Source: Sphingomonas sp. PP-CE-3G-477 (GTDB lineage: Bacteria; Pseudomonadota; Alphaproteobacteria; Sphingomonadales; Sphingomonadaceae). Taken from it: DNA of 64,000 bases. Made by a program: the position numbers and the translations under genes. Under the pieces are notes generated by a model that worked only from the letters and a program-made list of their open reading frames with translations, did not search any database and was not told the origin of the DNA. Numbering within the stretch: the first letter of the stretch is position 1; each line of letters starts with the position of its first letter. Positions 16,716 to 26,289 of the stretch are shown one piece after another. The DNA is taken from positions 124,001 through 188,000 of the forward strand of contig NZ_QAOF01000003.1 in assembly GCF_003050745.1 (NCBI RefSeq). Reading direction: 5' to 3'.

Positions 16716-17160
16716 GGGATCGAAGGTTCCGGACGTGACGGTGACGATCGACGATGCGCCCGTATCGCTCGCGAATCTGGGAACGCCGCTCGTGGTGTAT
16801 TTCTACCCGAAGGACGACACCGCCGGTTGCACGACCGAGGCGAAGGATTTTACCGCGCTTGCGAACGATTTTGCCGCCGCCGGCGTCACCGTCGTAGGGG
16901 TCTCGAAGGATACGCCCGCCGCGCATGCCAAGTTCACGGCCAAGCACGCGCTTGCGGTCCAGCTCGCGAGCGATGTCGACGGCGCGGCGTGCGAAGCATT
17001 CGGCGTCTGGGTAGAGAAGGCGATGTACGGCCGCAAATATATGGGGATCGAGCGCGCGACCTTCCTGTTCGGCGCCGATGGCACGCTCGCGAAGACGTGG
17101 CGCAAGGTGCGCGTTGCGGGTCATGCGGATGCTGTGCTGGCGACTGCAAAGGCGCTCTGA
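16708..17160 (+). CDS. bcp: thioredoxin-dependent peroxiredoxin (Bcp type)
   Basis: 150 residues. Peroxidatic Cys lies in YFYPKDDTAGCTTEAKDF (Thr-x-x-Cys pattern as TAGCT). GVSKDTPAAHAKF is the next conserved block. The pattern GCTTEAKDF (no resolving Cys five residues later) fits a 1-Cys or atypical Bcp. It reduces hydrogen and organic peroxides in the cytoplasm. It starts eight bases inside glnE and is probably translated from the same message. Confidence 0.93.
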   Translation: MDEGSKVPDVTVTIDDAPVSLANLGTPLVVYFYPKDDTAGCTTEAKDFTALANDFAAAGVTVVGVSKDTPAAHAKFTAKHALAVQLASDVDGAACEAFGVWVEKAMYGRKYMGIERATFLFGADGTLAKTWRKVRVAGHADAVLATAKAL

Positions 17161-17396
17161 AGCCGTTGGGGATTCGCAGTTTTTCGCGATCTGACGTCAT
17201 CGTTCCGTCGCTCCGGCATCAACTCGCCGCACCGGTATGCCGCTCCGCCGCGTCATCGCGCTAGCGCTATTGCCCAAGTCGGCGGCGTCCGGCCTAACCA
17301 CAATGTCTGGGGCGCGGAGGGGCTGCGAGTCAGGACAGAGTTTGGGAGCCGTCCGCTTTGGGAGCGAACGGCCCTGTATTTTTGTGTCGGGGACCA

Positions 17397-18575
17397 ATGG
17401 TCGAATTTACCGCAGCAGCCGCCGTATCGGTGATAGTGACGCGTCTCAAGGCCGTGTTCGCGACGCGCGATTTTCTGTTTCATGACGGCAATTCGCTTCG
17501 TCGAATCAGCCTGGGCGCAAAGCGTCAGGCCGCGATGGCCGCGATCGGCGCAGTCACACTGGGCTTTTCCGGTTACGGCGCAGTCGCGGCGGCCGGTGCG
17601 GTCGAGCCCGCCGACACGGATGCGCAGATTGCGCAGATGCAGCATCAGATCGGCCAGATGCAGCAGCGCGTCGCGACGATCCGCGAAACCGCGCAGGCGC
17701 ATGCCCAGCGCGTCGATCACCGCCAGGCACTGATCGCTGCCGCGCTGACCGGCACCGGTGACGCGAAGGCGCTGGCACTCGCGACCCCGTCGATCGATCC
17801 CGCCGCCGACAAGCTCGCTGCCGACGTGGTGAAGCCGTTCGTCAAGGTCGAAGGCCATCAGGTCCAGCTCGCCAGCGTCGCGCAGAAGCTGCTCGATCAG
17901 CGTTACGCCGACACCACCGCCACCGTACGGCAGCTCGGTCTGCGTCCGGAGCGTGTCGCAAAGCATCAGCGCGCCATGGCAATGGGCGGTCCGCTGATCG
18001 CAGCGAATAGCGAGGAGGCCACCGCCGATCTTCGCGCCGACGCGCAGTTCCGCACGCTGTTCCAGACCTGGAAGAAGCTCGACACGTTGCAGCAGGGCGT
18101 GATCGCGATCCCGTCGGTGCAGCCGGTGCATTCGCTTTCGTTCACCAGCAATTTCGGCATCCGCTCCGATCCGTTCCGCGGCACCGCGGCGATGCATGCC
18201 GGCGTCGACATTCCCGGTCCGATCGGTACGCCGATCTACGCCACCGCAGACGGCATCATCGCGCACGCCGGTCGCCAGGGCGGCTACGGCAACATGGTCG
18301 AGATCAGCCACGGCAAGGGCATTGCGACGCGCTACGGCCATCTGTCGAAGATCCTCGTTGCCGACAACGCCCGCGTCACCCGCGGCCAGCTGATCGCGCT
18401 GATGGGTTCGACCGGCCGCTCGACCGGCTCGCATCTTCACTATGAAGTCCGTATCGACGGCCACGCCGTAAACCCGGTCCCGTTCCTGACGACCGCAGAC
18501 TATCTGCTCGCCGCACAGGACCGCGCCGTGAACGCCATCCCCGTCTCGACCAGCGGCCCCGCCGCACAGGACTGA
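17397..18575 (+). CDS. M23 family murein endopeptidase
   Basis: 392 residues from the ATG 17397, which has a GGGGA ribosome binding site. A signal/membrane segment lies near residues 45-65, a Gln-rich coiled coil (AQIAQMQHQIGQMQQRV) near 80-110, and a C-terminal LytM/M23 domain. The zinc site is visible as MHAGVDIPGP and SHLHYEVRIDGH. It should act on peptidoglycan in the periplasm or regulate amidases. The 236 bases upstream contain a small GC hairpin near 17348-17373 but no gene I can support. Confidence 0.88.
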   Translation: MVEFTAAAAVSVIVTRLKAVFATRDFLFHDGNSLRRISLGAKRQAAMAAIGAVTLGFSGYGAVAAAGAVEPADTDAQIAQMQHQIGQMQQRVATIRETAQAHAQRVDHRQALIAAALTGTGDAKALALATPSIDPAADKLAADVVKPFVKVEGHQVQLASVAQKLLDQRYADTTATVRQLGLRPERVAKHQRAMAMGGPLIAANSEEATADLRADAQFRTLFQTWKKLDTLQQGVIAIPSVQPVHSLSFTSNFGIRSDPFRGTAAMHAGVDIPGPIGTPIYATADGIIAHAGRQGGYGNMVEISHGKGIATRYGHLSKILVADNARVTRGQLIALMGSTGRSTGSHLHYEVRIDGHAVNPVPFLTTADYLLAAQDRAVNAIPVSTSGPAAQD

Positions 18576-18611
18576 CACGCGGACGCAATCCACACGGTAC
18601 TCAAGGCCACA

Positions 18612-18656
18612 CCCCGTCATCCCGGCGAAAGCCGGGACCTCGACCCACGGGGACGG
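18612..18656. repeat. REP-like GTCATCCCGGC repeat, half element
   Basis: CGTCATCCCGGCGAAAGCCGGGACC forms a short hairpin and continues to CCCACGGGG. It resembles one arm of the element at 56179-56274 and fills the gap between the M23 gene and erpA. Confidence 0.6.
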
Positions 18657-18715
18657 ACTTACACTATGCCAACCCCAAGGTTGCCGCGGATAGCGCAACC
18701 TCCTATCTCAAGCGC

Positions 18716-19054
18716 ATGGCAACGCTGGTCCAAGACATCATCCTCACCCCCTCCGCTGCGGCGCGCGTCGCGGCGATCGCCGTCAAGCAGGGGAAGCCGG
18801 CGATCCTGCGTCTCTCGGTCGATGGCGGCGGCTGTTCCGGCTTCCAATACAAGTTCGGGTTCGCCGATTCGGTCGAGGCCGACGACGTGATCGCCGAGCA
18901 TGACGGTGTGAAGCTCGTCGTCGACAGCGTCAGCATCGATCTCGTCCGCGGGTGCGCGGTCGATTACGTCGAGTCGCTTGCCGGCGCCGCGTTCAAGGTC
19001 GAGAACCCCAATGCCGCATCGGGTTGCGGCTGCGGCTCCAGCTTCTCGGTCTGA
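18716..19054 (+). CDS. erpA: A-type iron-sulfur cluster insertion protein
   Basis: 112 residues of the IscA/ErpA/HesB family. The three cluster-binding Cys are in DGGGCSGFQYKF (near 39) and in the C-terminal SGCGCGSSF. The protein carries Fe-S clusters to apo-enzymes. xth follows seven bases downstream. The erpA name rests on the single-gene context and sequence type; an IscA role cannot be excluded. Confidence 0.88.
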   Translation: MATLVQDIILTPSAAARVAAIAVKQGKPAILRLSVDGGGCSGFQYKFGFADSVEADDVIAEHDGVKLVVDSVSIDLVRGCAVDYVESLAGAAFKVENPNAASGCGCGSSFSV

Positions 19055-19061
19055 CCAGCCC

Positions 19062-19832
19062 ATGAAAATCGTCACGTACAACGTCAACGGCATCAAGGCG
19101 CGGTTGCCGCGGCTGATCGAGTATCTCACCGAAGACCAGCCCGACATCGTCTGTCTCCAGGAACTCAAGTCGAGCGACGACACCTTCCCGATCGCCGACA
19201 TCGAGGCCGCCGGCTACGGCGCGGTCTGGCACGGTCAGAAGGCGTGGAACGGCGTCGCGATACTGGCCAAGAGCGGCACGCCCGTCGTCCGCCAGCGCGG
19301 TCTCGACGGCGAACCCGAGGACGAGCACAGCCGCTACATCGAGGCGGAGATCGACGGCCTGATCGTCGCTGCGCTCTATCTGCCCAACGGCAACCCGCAG
19401 CCCGGCCCGAAGTTCGACTACAAGCTCCGCTGGATAGACCGCCTCGCGGCCCGCGCGCGTGTCCTGCTCGCTGAGGAAAAACCGGCCATCCTCGCCGGCG
19501 ACTACAACGTCATCGCCAACGACGACGACACCTTCTCGGTCCGCGCGATGCAGGACGACGCGCTGATGCAGCCGGAAAGCCGCGAGCATTACCGCGCGCT
19601 CGTCGCACAGGGCTGGACCGACGCGCTCCGCACGCAATACCCCAAGGGCGGCGTCTGGACGTTCTGGGATTACCAGGCGGGCGCGTGGCAGCGCGACGCC
19701 GGGTTCCGGATCGACCACCTGCTGCTCAGCCCGCAGGCCGCCGACCGGATGATCGATGCCGGCGTCGACAAGGCGTATCGCGGCCGTGAAAAGGCCAGCG
19801 ATCACGCGCCGACCTGGGTCCGCCTGCGATGA
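19062..19832 (+). CDS. xth: exodeoxyribonuclease III
   Basis: 256 residues, AP endonuclease family 1. Motifs in order: VTYNVNGIKARL (Asn), CLQELKSSD (Glu), LYLPNGNP, AGDYNV (Asp/Asn), FRIDHLLLS (Asp) and SDHAPTWVRL (catalytic His). It cuts abasic sites and trims 3' ends in base excision repair. The true start is 19062; an in-frame start at 18978 lies inside erpA. The stop overlaps the next gene by four bases. Confidence 0.94.
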   Translation: MKIVTYNVNGIKARLPRLIEYLTEDQPDIVCLQELKSSDDTFPIADIEAAGYGAVWHGQKAWNGVAILAKSGTPVVRQRGLDGEPEDEHSRYIEAEIDGLIVAALYLPNGNPQPGPKFDYKLRWIDRLAARARVLLAEEKPAILAGDYNVIANDDDTFSVRAMQDDALMQPESREHYRALVAQGWTDALRTQYPKGGVWTFWDYQAGAWQRDAGFRIDHLLLSPQAADRMIDAGVDKAYRGREKASDHAPTWVRLR

Positions 19833-20623
19833 AGGCGCTCGCCGTCGCGCTGGTGTCGATCGCCGCGCTGTATGCGACCGGTGCCGGCGCACAGGAGCGC
19901 GAATACTGCCCCGAGCGGCCGGGGATCGACACGCCCGCCTGCACGATGGCGCCCGGCAAGATCTCGGTCGAGACCGCGATCGCCGATTGGACCCGCGACG
20001 ACCAGCCGGGTTCGCGCGAGGACAATATCCTGTTCGGCGACACGCTCGTCCGCGTCGGGGTGAGCGACACGATCGAGGCGCGGTTCGGCTGGACGCCGTT
20101 CGGTCACGACCGGATGCGTGACGATACCGGCGTCGATACGGTCGACGGCATCGGCGACGTGTCGCTGGGCCTCAAGGCGAACCTGCACGATCCCGATGGC
20201 TCTGGCTTCTCGGTCGCGGTGCTGCCGTTCGTCACGCTCCCGGTCGGACGCTCGTCGATCGGCGCTGGCGACTGGGGTGCGGGGTTCCTGGTCCCGGTGA
20301 CGTACGAGCTTTCCGACACGCTTTCGCTCGATCTCACGCCCGAGATCGACGCCGCGGTCGATCAGGACGGCAATGGCCGGCACCTCGCCTACAGCGCGGC
20401 AGCCGGTCTGGCGTACAAGCTCAACAAGGATTTCACGCTCACCGGCGAGATGCAGGCGCTGCGCGACGACGATCCCGAGCAGCATGCGACGCAGACGGTC
20501 GCAGCGCTATCGCTCGCGTGGTCGGCGAGCGACGATCTCCAGTTCGACGTGCTCGGCGCTGCCGGCCTCAACGATCATACGCCCGATGCGCGGGTCTATG
20601 CGGGGATATCGCGCAGGTTCTAG
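19829..20623 (+). CDS. outer-membrane beta-barrel protein, MetA-pathway-like family
   Basis: 264 residues with a signal peptide (ALAVALVSIAALYATGAGAQ). Alternating strands such as VSVETAIADW-type and SIGAGDWGAGFLVPV end in the C-terminal aromatic GISRRF, as in outer-membrane barrels. The pattern fits the family annotated as putative MetA-pathway transporter of phenol degradation; that name is not evidence of phenol metabolism. Translation is coupled to xth by an ATGA overlap. Confidence 0.75.
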   Translation: MKALAVALVSIAALYATGAGAQEREYCPERPGIDTPACTMAPGKISVETAIADWTRDDQPGSREDNILFGDTLVRVGVSDTIEARFGWTPFGHDRMRDDTGVDTVDGIGDVSLGLKANLHDPDGSGFSVAVLPFVTLPVGRSSIGAGDWGAGFLVPVTYELSDTLSLDLTPEIDAAVDQDGNGRHLAYSAAAGLAYKLNKDFTLTGEMQALRDDDPEQHATQTVAALSLAWSASDDLQFDVLGAAGLNDHTPDARVYAGISRRF

Positions 20624-20696
20624 ATGCCGGCCGGGCTGCTTCCGCTTCAGGCCGTGGCAGGCCCGCCGCTCCCTCCCGAACGCCGCAGGCGCCCGC

Positions 20697-21848
20697 CTAC
20701 AGCACCCGCTCGTAAACCTGATACACCTTGTTCACCCGACTCTCGATCGTCTCGGCGATCGACCGCATCCCCTGGTTGTCGTCCAGGATCCAGCCGATCT
20801 CCGCGCGCTTCGCATCGTAATGCTCGACCGAGGCACGGCGGATATATTCGATCATCATGAAGGCCAGCTGGCTCGCCATCCGCGACGCCTGCAATTCCTT
20901 CACCACCCCCATCAACGGCACGCGCACCGTCCGCACCTTGGGCTTGCGCAACCACCACAACAGCTTGGCCCAGCCGAACGGCAGCAGGTTGCCGTTGAGC
21001 GGCTTGATCGCCTCGTTCATGTCGGGGAGCGTGATCATGAAGGCCGAGGGTACGCCGTCGACCTCCGCGATCCGGATCAGGTCGTTGAACACGATCGGCT
21101 TCAACTTGACGCCGACGTCCTTGATCTCGGGCGGGGTGAGCGGCACGAACCCCCAATTGTCCTTCCACGCGTCGTTGAGGATCGACAGGATGATCGCCGC
21201 TTCCTCCTCGAACTTGGTCTTGTCGACGTTGCGGATGACGATCCGCGGGTTCTTCTCGCCCGACTTGATGATGCGCTGGACGATCGGCGGGAACTGCTTG
21301 GTGACGTCGACCTCGTACGTCATCAGCTGCTTGATCGGGCGATACTGCGCCCATTCGATCCAGCCGCGATATTCGCGCTTGGCGTGGCCCATCATGATCG
21401 TCGGCGGATGATCGTAGCCGTCGATGAGCAGGCCGGGCTCCTCCCAGATCGACATGCTGATCGGCCCGAGCGCCCGCGTCATGCCCTGCTCGCGCAGCCA
21501 CGCCTCGGCACGCGCCAGCAGCGCCTGGAACACGTCCTGCCGCTCCGCCTCCATCAGCCCCCACTGGCCGACACCGGGCCCGAAGCCCTGCTCGGGCGGC
21601 ATCGTCAGCGCCAGCGTATCGATATGCGCGGAGATCCGCCCGACGACGCGGCCGTCCTCCTCGGCAAGGAACAACTGCGCCTTGGCATGGCTGAACCAGC
21701 CGTTCTTCTCGGGCGTAATCAGCCCAAGCGCTTCCGACTTCAGCGGCGGCACCCAGTTGGGATCGTCCGCGTACAGGCGAAACGGCAAGTCGATGAAGAT
21801 CTTGCGATCCTTCTTCGTCTCGACCGGACGGATGGTAAGCTTGGCCAT
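20697..21848 (-). CDS. GNAT-like protein (YghO-type), function unknown
   Basis: 383 residues from the ATG 21848 (MAKLTIRPVETKKDRKIFI). The early part FRLYADDPNWVPPLKSEA and FLAEEDGRVVGRISAHID is typical of a large GNAT-fold family found in many proteobacteria, sometimes annotated N-acetyltransferase. The substrate is not known. It stands alone on the reverse strand between the outer-membrane protein and the desaturase. Confidence 0.7.
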   Translation of the reverse strand: MAKLTIRPVETKKDRKIFIDLPFRLYADDPNWVPPLKSEALGLITPEKNGWFSHAKAQLFLAEEDGRVVGRISAHIDTLALTMPPEQGFGPGVGQWGLMEAERQDVFQALLARAEAWLREQGMTRALGPISMSIWEEPGLLIDGYDHPPTIMMGHAKREYRGWIEWAQYRPIKQLMTYEVDVTKQFPPIVQRIIKSGEKNPRIVIRNVDKTKFEEEAAIILSILNDAWKDNWGFVPLTPPEIKDVGVKLKPIVFNDLIRIAEVDGVPSAFMITLPDMNEAIKPLNGNLLPFGWAKLLWWLRKPKVRTVRVPLMGVVKELQASRMASQLAFMMIEYIRRASVEHYDAKRAEIGWILDDNQGMRSIAETIESRVNKVYQVYERVL

Positions 21849-22025
21849 GTGTCGTTCCCGAAAGCGCAGTCGAGCGTATCTATCCAGCATCACGCGCAAA
21901 GGCGAGCAACACATGCGTCATCGCCGGGCTCTGTCACGGTGATCGTGTTTCCTCGGCGGGGGAGGGGCGCGTCAAACCTGTAAATGCCACGCTGCGGCCA
22001 CTATCTTCGGGCAAAGGATACACCC

Positions 22026-23147
22026 ATGGACACATCGCTCAGCCTAGCCCGCGGCACGGCCGCTCCAGCCTCTCTGGCGGCCGGTTCTCCGGTGGCCGGC
22101 TCTCCGGCGGCTGGCCTCGTGCGCGTTGCCGACGACAAGGCGATGTTGCGCGCCGCCGCCGATCTGACGCGCGATCTGGTGAAGCCGCGGCCTGCCGTCT
22201 ATTGGGGCGACCTGATCGCGTCGATGGTCCTCGGCTATGGCGCGCTCTTCGTCGCTGCGACGTCGGACTCGACCGCGGTCGCGATCGTCGCGGCGATCGC
22301 GTCGGTGCTCGGTCTGTATCGTGGTCTCAGCTTCATTCACGAAGTCAGCCACATGAAGCATGCCGCCGTGCCCAACTTCCGGCTCGGCTGGAACATACTG
22401 GTCGGCGTTCCGATGCTGACGCCGTCGTTCATGTACGAGGGCGTCCACAACCTCCATCACGCCAAGACGCGCTACGGCACGGTCGAGGATCCCGAATATC
22501 TGCCGCTCGCGCTGATGAAGCCGTGGACGCTGCCGCTGTTCATCGTCGTCTCGGCGCTGGCACCGATCGCGTTGCTCGTCCGGTTCGCGATCCTGTCGCC
22601 CCTGTCACTATTGTCCCCGAAGCTGCGGACGATGGTGGTCGAGCGGTATTCGGCGCTGGCGATCAACCCGCAGTTCCGCCGTCGCGCACCCGAAGGCGAG
22701 GCAAAGGCCTATTGGGATCGTCTCGAAATCGCGGCCAGTCTCTGGGCGATCACGCTGATCGCGATCACGGTAACCGGCGTGCTGCCGCTCCGCGCTTTCC
22801 TGACGATCCTCGGCATCGCATCGGCGTTCGCGGTGCTCAACCAGGTCCGTACGCTGGTCGCGCACCTCTGGGAGAATGACGGCGAACCGATGACCGTGAC
22901 GGCGCAGTATCTCGACACCGTCAACGTGCCGCCGCCGGCGTTGCTGCCGGCGCTATGGGCGCCGGTTGGGCTGCGCTATCATGCGCTGCACCACCTGTTG
23001 CCAGGCCTGCCGTACCACGCGCTGGGCGAGGCACATCGTCGGATCTCGGCGGAACTCGATGCGATGTCGCCATACCACAAGGCGAGCTATCCGGGGCTCC
23101 CGGGGCTGGTCAGCAAGATCGCCCGCAGCACGATGGTCCGTCGCTGA
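22026..23147 (+). CDS. membrane fatty acid desaturase
   Basis: 373 residues. Three His boxes for the di-iron centre are present: HEVSHMKH near 113, HNLHHAKTR near 142, and YHALHHLLPGLPYHALGEAH near 319. Membrane helices lie between them. It would introduce a double bond into membrane lipid acyl chains. The N-terminus has a short GSPVAGSPAAG repeat that is probably disordered. A start at 21984 is possible but lacks family support. Confidence 0.85.
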   Translation: MDTSLSLARGTAAPASLAAGSPVAGSPAAGLVRVADDKAMLRAAADLTRDLVKPRPAVYWGDLIASMVLGYGALFVAATSDSTAVAIVAAIASVLGLYRGLSFIHEVSHMKHAAVPNFRLGWNILVGVPMLTPSFMYEGVHNLHHAKTRYGTVEDPEYLPLALMKPWTLPLFIVVSALAPIALLVRFAILSPLSLLSPKLRTMVVERYSALAINPQFRRRAPEGEAKAYWDRLEIAASLWAITLIAITVTGVLPLRAFLTILGIASAFAVLNQVRTLVAHLWENDGEPMTVTAQYLDTVNVPPPALLPALWAPVGLRYHALHHLLPGLPYHALGEAHRRISAELDAMSPYHKASYPGLPGLVSKIARSTMVRR

Positions 23148-23178
23148 CACGACGGTCCGGGCAACGTTGCCCGGACCA

Positions 23179-23928
23179 TCATTTGGAAACGTCGAACTGC
23201 TTCAACGCGGCCGCGGCATTACGGCCTGCGTCGCTGGTCGGAGCCAGCCGCACAGCCGCTCCCCAGGCCGTCCGCGCACCGGGTTCGTCGCCAAGCGCCG
23301 CAGCGATATTGCCCGCCTCGAGTTGCACCGAAGCATCGTCCGCCGAGCGCTTCAACGCCTCGGCGATATCGGTCTTGGCCCGCGGCAGGTCGTTCATTCG
23401 ACGGGCAAGCGTTGCCGACAACAGCCACGCCAACGGATCGTCCCCCGCGTTCTTCAGCGCCCGATCAAGATCGCCACGCGCAGCGTCCAGCTCACCCGCG
23501 GCGACCAGCGCGCGCGCGTGATCGAGTTGCGCTTCGCCGAGCGGCAATCCGGTCAGCGTTCCCGCTACCAGCGCTGAATCGAGCGCGGCGCGTGCCTTGG
23601 CCGGCTGGCCCGCCGCGAGCCATGCGTTCCCGCCCTGCGCCCAGTAATTTGCCGCGCTTGCGTCCTTGGCGACCTGCGCTTCACGCGCAGCTTCCTCGAA
23701 TTCAACCGCCGCGGACGGCCAGTTCTTCTCGGCCGCAAACGCCAGCCCAGCGCATTGACGCGCGAGATAGCCGCCACCGCCGATCCGCCACCGACCTGCT
23801 TCCGCACGTGCGGCTGTGGGATCGGTCTGCGCCAGCGCGCCACAGCGTGCGGCGCGATCCGGGCGGGAAACGGCAGGCCCGGCAACGGGCGAGGCCTGCG
23901 TGGCGATCAGCAACAACGTCAGGATCAT
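23179..23928 (-). CDS. tetratricopeptide-repeat exported protein
   Basis: 249 residues with an N-terminal signal (MILTLLLIATQASPVAG) and Ala-rich helical repeats such as AGQPAKARAALDSAL and GELDAARGDLDRALKNAGDD, i.e. TPR motifs. It is likely periplasmic and a scaffold for protein contacts. It overlaps the upstream hydrolase by four bases (ATGA), so the two are co-translated. No specific function can be read from it. Confidence 0.75.
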   Translation of the reverse strand: MILTLLLIATQASPVAGPAVSRPDRAARCGALAQTDPTAARAEAGRWRIGGGGYLARQCAGLAFAAEKNWPSAAVEFEEAAREAQVAKDASAANYWAQGGNAWLAAGQPAKARAALDSALVAGTLTGLPLGEAQLDHARALVAAGELDAARGDLDRALKNAGDDPLAWLLSATLARRMNDLPRAKTDIAEALKRSADDASVQLEAGNIAAALGDEPGARTAWGAAVRLAPTSDAGRNAAAALKQFDVSK

Positions 23929-24692
23929 AAGGCGGCGATCACATCCTCGACCGCCCGGATGATGAGCGCGATATCGGGATCGCGCGACAGGCGGTGGTCG
24001 CCGTCCTTGACCAGCCACGTCTGCACGTCGGCTGAACGCAGCAGCTCGGCGAGGCGCGCGGTACGGTGCCACGGCACGTCCGGATCGCGCTGCCCCTGGA
24101 CCAGCCGGACCGTACCATCGAACGCGATCTCGCCGAACATCAGCCGGTTCGCCTCGCCCGACGACCAAAAGGCGCGGGTATAGACCGTCGGCTCGGGACC
24201 ATAGGGGTTCTTGCGCTCGATCCGCCCGTTGCTGAGCAGCGCCATCTTCTCGTCGGTGGTGAAGCCCCAGTCGGTGAAGTCGGGTGCCGGCGCGATCCCG
24301 ACCAGACCCTTCACCAGATCGGGGCGCATCTTCGCCACCAGCAGCATCAGCCACCCGCCCATCGACGATCCGACGATCACCGCGGAGTCTTCCACCAGCG
24401 CATCGATCATCGCCAGCGCGTCGTCGCGCCAGTCGGCCAGCGTCTGGTCCTCGAACGCGCCTTCGCTCTGCCCGCAGCCGCCATAGTCGAACCGCAGGAA
24501 CGCGCGCCCCTCGGACTTCGCCCACGCCTCCAGCGTCACCGCCTTGGTCCCCATCATGTCGGACGCATAGCCCGACAGGAACACGATCGTCGGTCCCGTC
24601 ACGCCCTCGGCCGCGGGCGTGTGATGATAGGCGAGGCGAGGGCGCTCCTTGGCCGGAGGCGTCGGTGCAGGCGGCGTGGCGGTATCGTTCAT
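23925..24692 (-). CDS. alpha/beta hydrolase, ABHD10-like esterase
   Basis: 255 residues. The nucleophile Ser lies in VGSSMGGW (near 110), the acid in GQRDPDVPW and the His in DGDHRLS. The opening TIVFLSGYASDMMGTKA with the following RFDYGGCGQSEG resembles mitochondrial ABHD10-type (acyl-protein thioesterase/esterase) enzymes. The substrate is unknown. It is upstream of and overlaps the TPR gene. Confidence 0.75.
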   Translation of the reverse strand: MNDTATPPAPTPPAKERPRLAYHHTPAAEGVTGPTIVFLSGYASDMMGTKAVTLEAWAKSEGRAFLRFDYGGCGQSEGAFEDQTLADWRDDALAMIDALVEDSAVIVGSSMGGWLMLLVAKMRPDLVKGLVGIAPAPDFTDWGFTTDEKMALLSNGRIERKNPYGPEPTVYTRAFWSSGEANRLMFGEIAFDGTVRLVQGQRDPDVPWHRTARLAELLRSADVQTWLVKDGDHRLSRDPDIALIIRAVEDVIAAL

Positions 24693-24712
24693 GCCTGCAC
24701 CTTAGCCGCGCC

Positions 24713-25642
24713 TCAGCGCTGGAGAAAGGCGTCGAGTGCAGCCTGGAACGCGGCAGGCTGGTCGAGCATCACGAAATGCGCCGCGTCGCCGATATCGACG
24801 AAGGTTGCGTGCGGCGCCATCGCGTAAGCCTTCCGATAGAGAGCGTCGGCCGCGGGCTTGGTTGGCCCCGCCGCGTTCCACGGATAGACCAGTGTGATCG
24901 GCGCGGCGATCGAGGCCATGTCGGGACGCAGGTCGGTCGTCAGGTCCTCGTACATCGCCTGCGCCGAGACGCGCGCATCCGCCTTTGCTGCCCAGTCGGC
25001 AACCGCCGTGCGCGACGCAGGCTTCAGCGCCATGCGTGCGGCAAGCGCCTCGTTCGCCGCCGGGTTCGTCGGCTTTCCGTACGCCGCGGCCATTCCGGAA
25101 CGCATCGCCTTGGCCTGTGGTTCGAGCGCCGCAACCGTCGCACCGGGTGCGAAGATCTCGCCGATGTACGGCAGCGAATCGACGATCATCAGTTTGCCGA
25201 CGTCCTCCGGATGCGCCTTGGCCAGCATCAGCGCGACCAGCCCGCCCATCGAATGCCCGACGATCGCTGGCTTGCCGAGTTTCGACTGGACGATCAGCGT
25301 GTGCAGGTCGCCGACGATGCCATCGAGGATGCCCGGCGACAGGTTCGCGCGCGGATCGTCGCCGCCGAAGCCGTTGACCTGCACCACGTACACTCGGTGC
25401 GACTTGGCGAGTGTGGGCACGACGCCCGCCCACACCGCGCGAGGCGACGACAGCCCCGGAACGAGGATCACCGGCGTACCCTTGCCGATGGTCTGCACTG
25501 AGATGTGCGGCATCTGCGTCTCGCCTGCATCGACCTTCGGCGCGGCGGCCGTCGCAGCCTGCGCGTGGCTCGCGGCGGGACTCAAGCCGATCATCAGCGT
25601 CACGGCGGTAGCTGCAAGGCGAGCTTTGAAGTGCGAAATCAT
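24713..25642 (-). CDS. secreted alpha/beta hydrolase
   Basis: 309 residues from ATG 25642, with a GGAG ribosome binding site. The signal peptide ends near SPAASHAQA. The nucleophile elbow is VGHSMGGL (near 155) and the C-terminal His is in GDAAHFVMLD. The acid residue is less certain. It is a periplasmic or exported esterase/lipase-like enzyme. It follows the XRE regulator gene directly (one-base gap) in the same orientation. Confidence 0.78.
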   Translation of the reverse strand: MISHFKARLAATAVTLMIGLSPAASHAQAATAAAPKVDAGETQMPHISVQTIGKGTPVILVPGLSSPRAVWAGVVPTLAKSHRVYVVQVNGFGGDDPRANLSPGILDGIVGDLHTLIVQSKLGKPAIVGHSMGGLVALMLAKAHPEDVGKLMIVDSLPYIGEIFAPGATVAALEPQAKAMRSGMAAAYGKPTNPAANEALAARMALKPASRTAVADWAAKADARVSAQAMYEDLTTDLRPDMASIAAPITLVYPWNAAGPTKPAADALYRKAYAMAPHATFVDIGDAAHFVMLDQPAAFQAALDAFLQR

Positions 25643-25643
25643 G

Positions 25644-25847
25644 TCACGACTCCTTCGACGGGCTAGTGAAAATGTCTTCGATGCTGAGGTCGAACAGTTC
25701 GGCGATCTTGAACGCGAGCGGCAGCGACGGATCATAGCGCCCCGTCTCGATCGCATTCACGCTCTGCCGCGAGACGCCGAGACGGTCGGCCAGGTCGCCC
25801 TGGCTCCAGTCCCGCTCGGCACGCAGCACCTTGAGGCGGTTCTTCAT
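25644..25847 (-). CDS. small XRE-family HTH regulator
   Basis: 67 residues: MKNRLKVLRAERDWSQGD, then the recognition helix region VSRQSVNAIETGRYDPSL and KIAELFDLSIEDIF. This is the compact Cro/XRE type that often regulates its own operon. It overlaps the membrane-protein gene upstream by four bases. A perfect palindrome TGCCTAGGCA at 26290-26299, in the operon promoter region, is a candidate operator. Confidence 0.85.
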   Translation of the reverse strand: MKNRLKVLRAERDWSQGDLADRLGVSRQSVNAIETGRYDPSLPLAFKIAELFDLSIEDIFTSPSKES

Positions 25848-26248
25848 GCTGCGCGCCGCGTCACCACGATATTGTACCCCCAGCCGACCCACATGCCCGC
25901 GAACCAGAGCACCGCGGCGTAGTAGGAAACGATGTGCGGGACGAGGCCGAACCCTTCGAGAAACCCCCAGGCCGTGACGATGCTGAGCATGAAGCCACTG
26001 GCGATCAACGACTGCCGGATCATCAACATGCGCATATATTCGTCGGTTTCTTCGATCAGGTAGCGGCCGATCGCGGCGAATATGCCGATAATCGGCAGAG
26101 CGGGCAGGATTGCCGCCACATAGGCTGGGGGACCCGTCAAAAGATGCCGGCTGAAGCTGTAGACGACCGTCATCAGGCTCGCCGCGTACAGGATCATTAA
26201 CACGATAACCCGCCGACTATATTGGCGGACCGCTGCACTGTAAGCCAT
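25844..26248 (-). CDS. four-helix membrane protein beside XRE regulator
   Basis: 134 residues from ATG 26248, which has AAAGGG 8 bases upstream. Four hydrophobic helices are visible, for example VIVLMILYAASLMTVVY and VSYYAAVLWFAGMWVGWGY. A membrane protein followed by a tiny XRE regulator is a recurrent pair, but no family name or function is certain. Confidence 0.7.
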   Translation of the reverse strand: MAYSAAVRQYSRRVIVLMILYAASLMTVVYSFSRHLLTGPPAYVAAILPALPIIGIFAAIGRYLIEETDEYMRMLMIRQSLIASGFMLSIVTAWGFLEGFGLVPHIVSYYAAVLWFAGMWVGWGYNIVVTRRAA

Positions 26249-26289
26249 GGAAAGCACCCTTTCGAATCAGTAAAGGGAACTTGTCATTA

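Noticed and set aside
17310..17380. Hairpin before the M23 peptidase as riboswitch or terminator
   Set aside because: Short imperfect stem followed by a T stretch but no conserved RNA pattern that I recognise.
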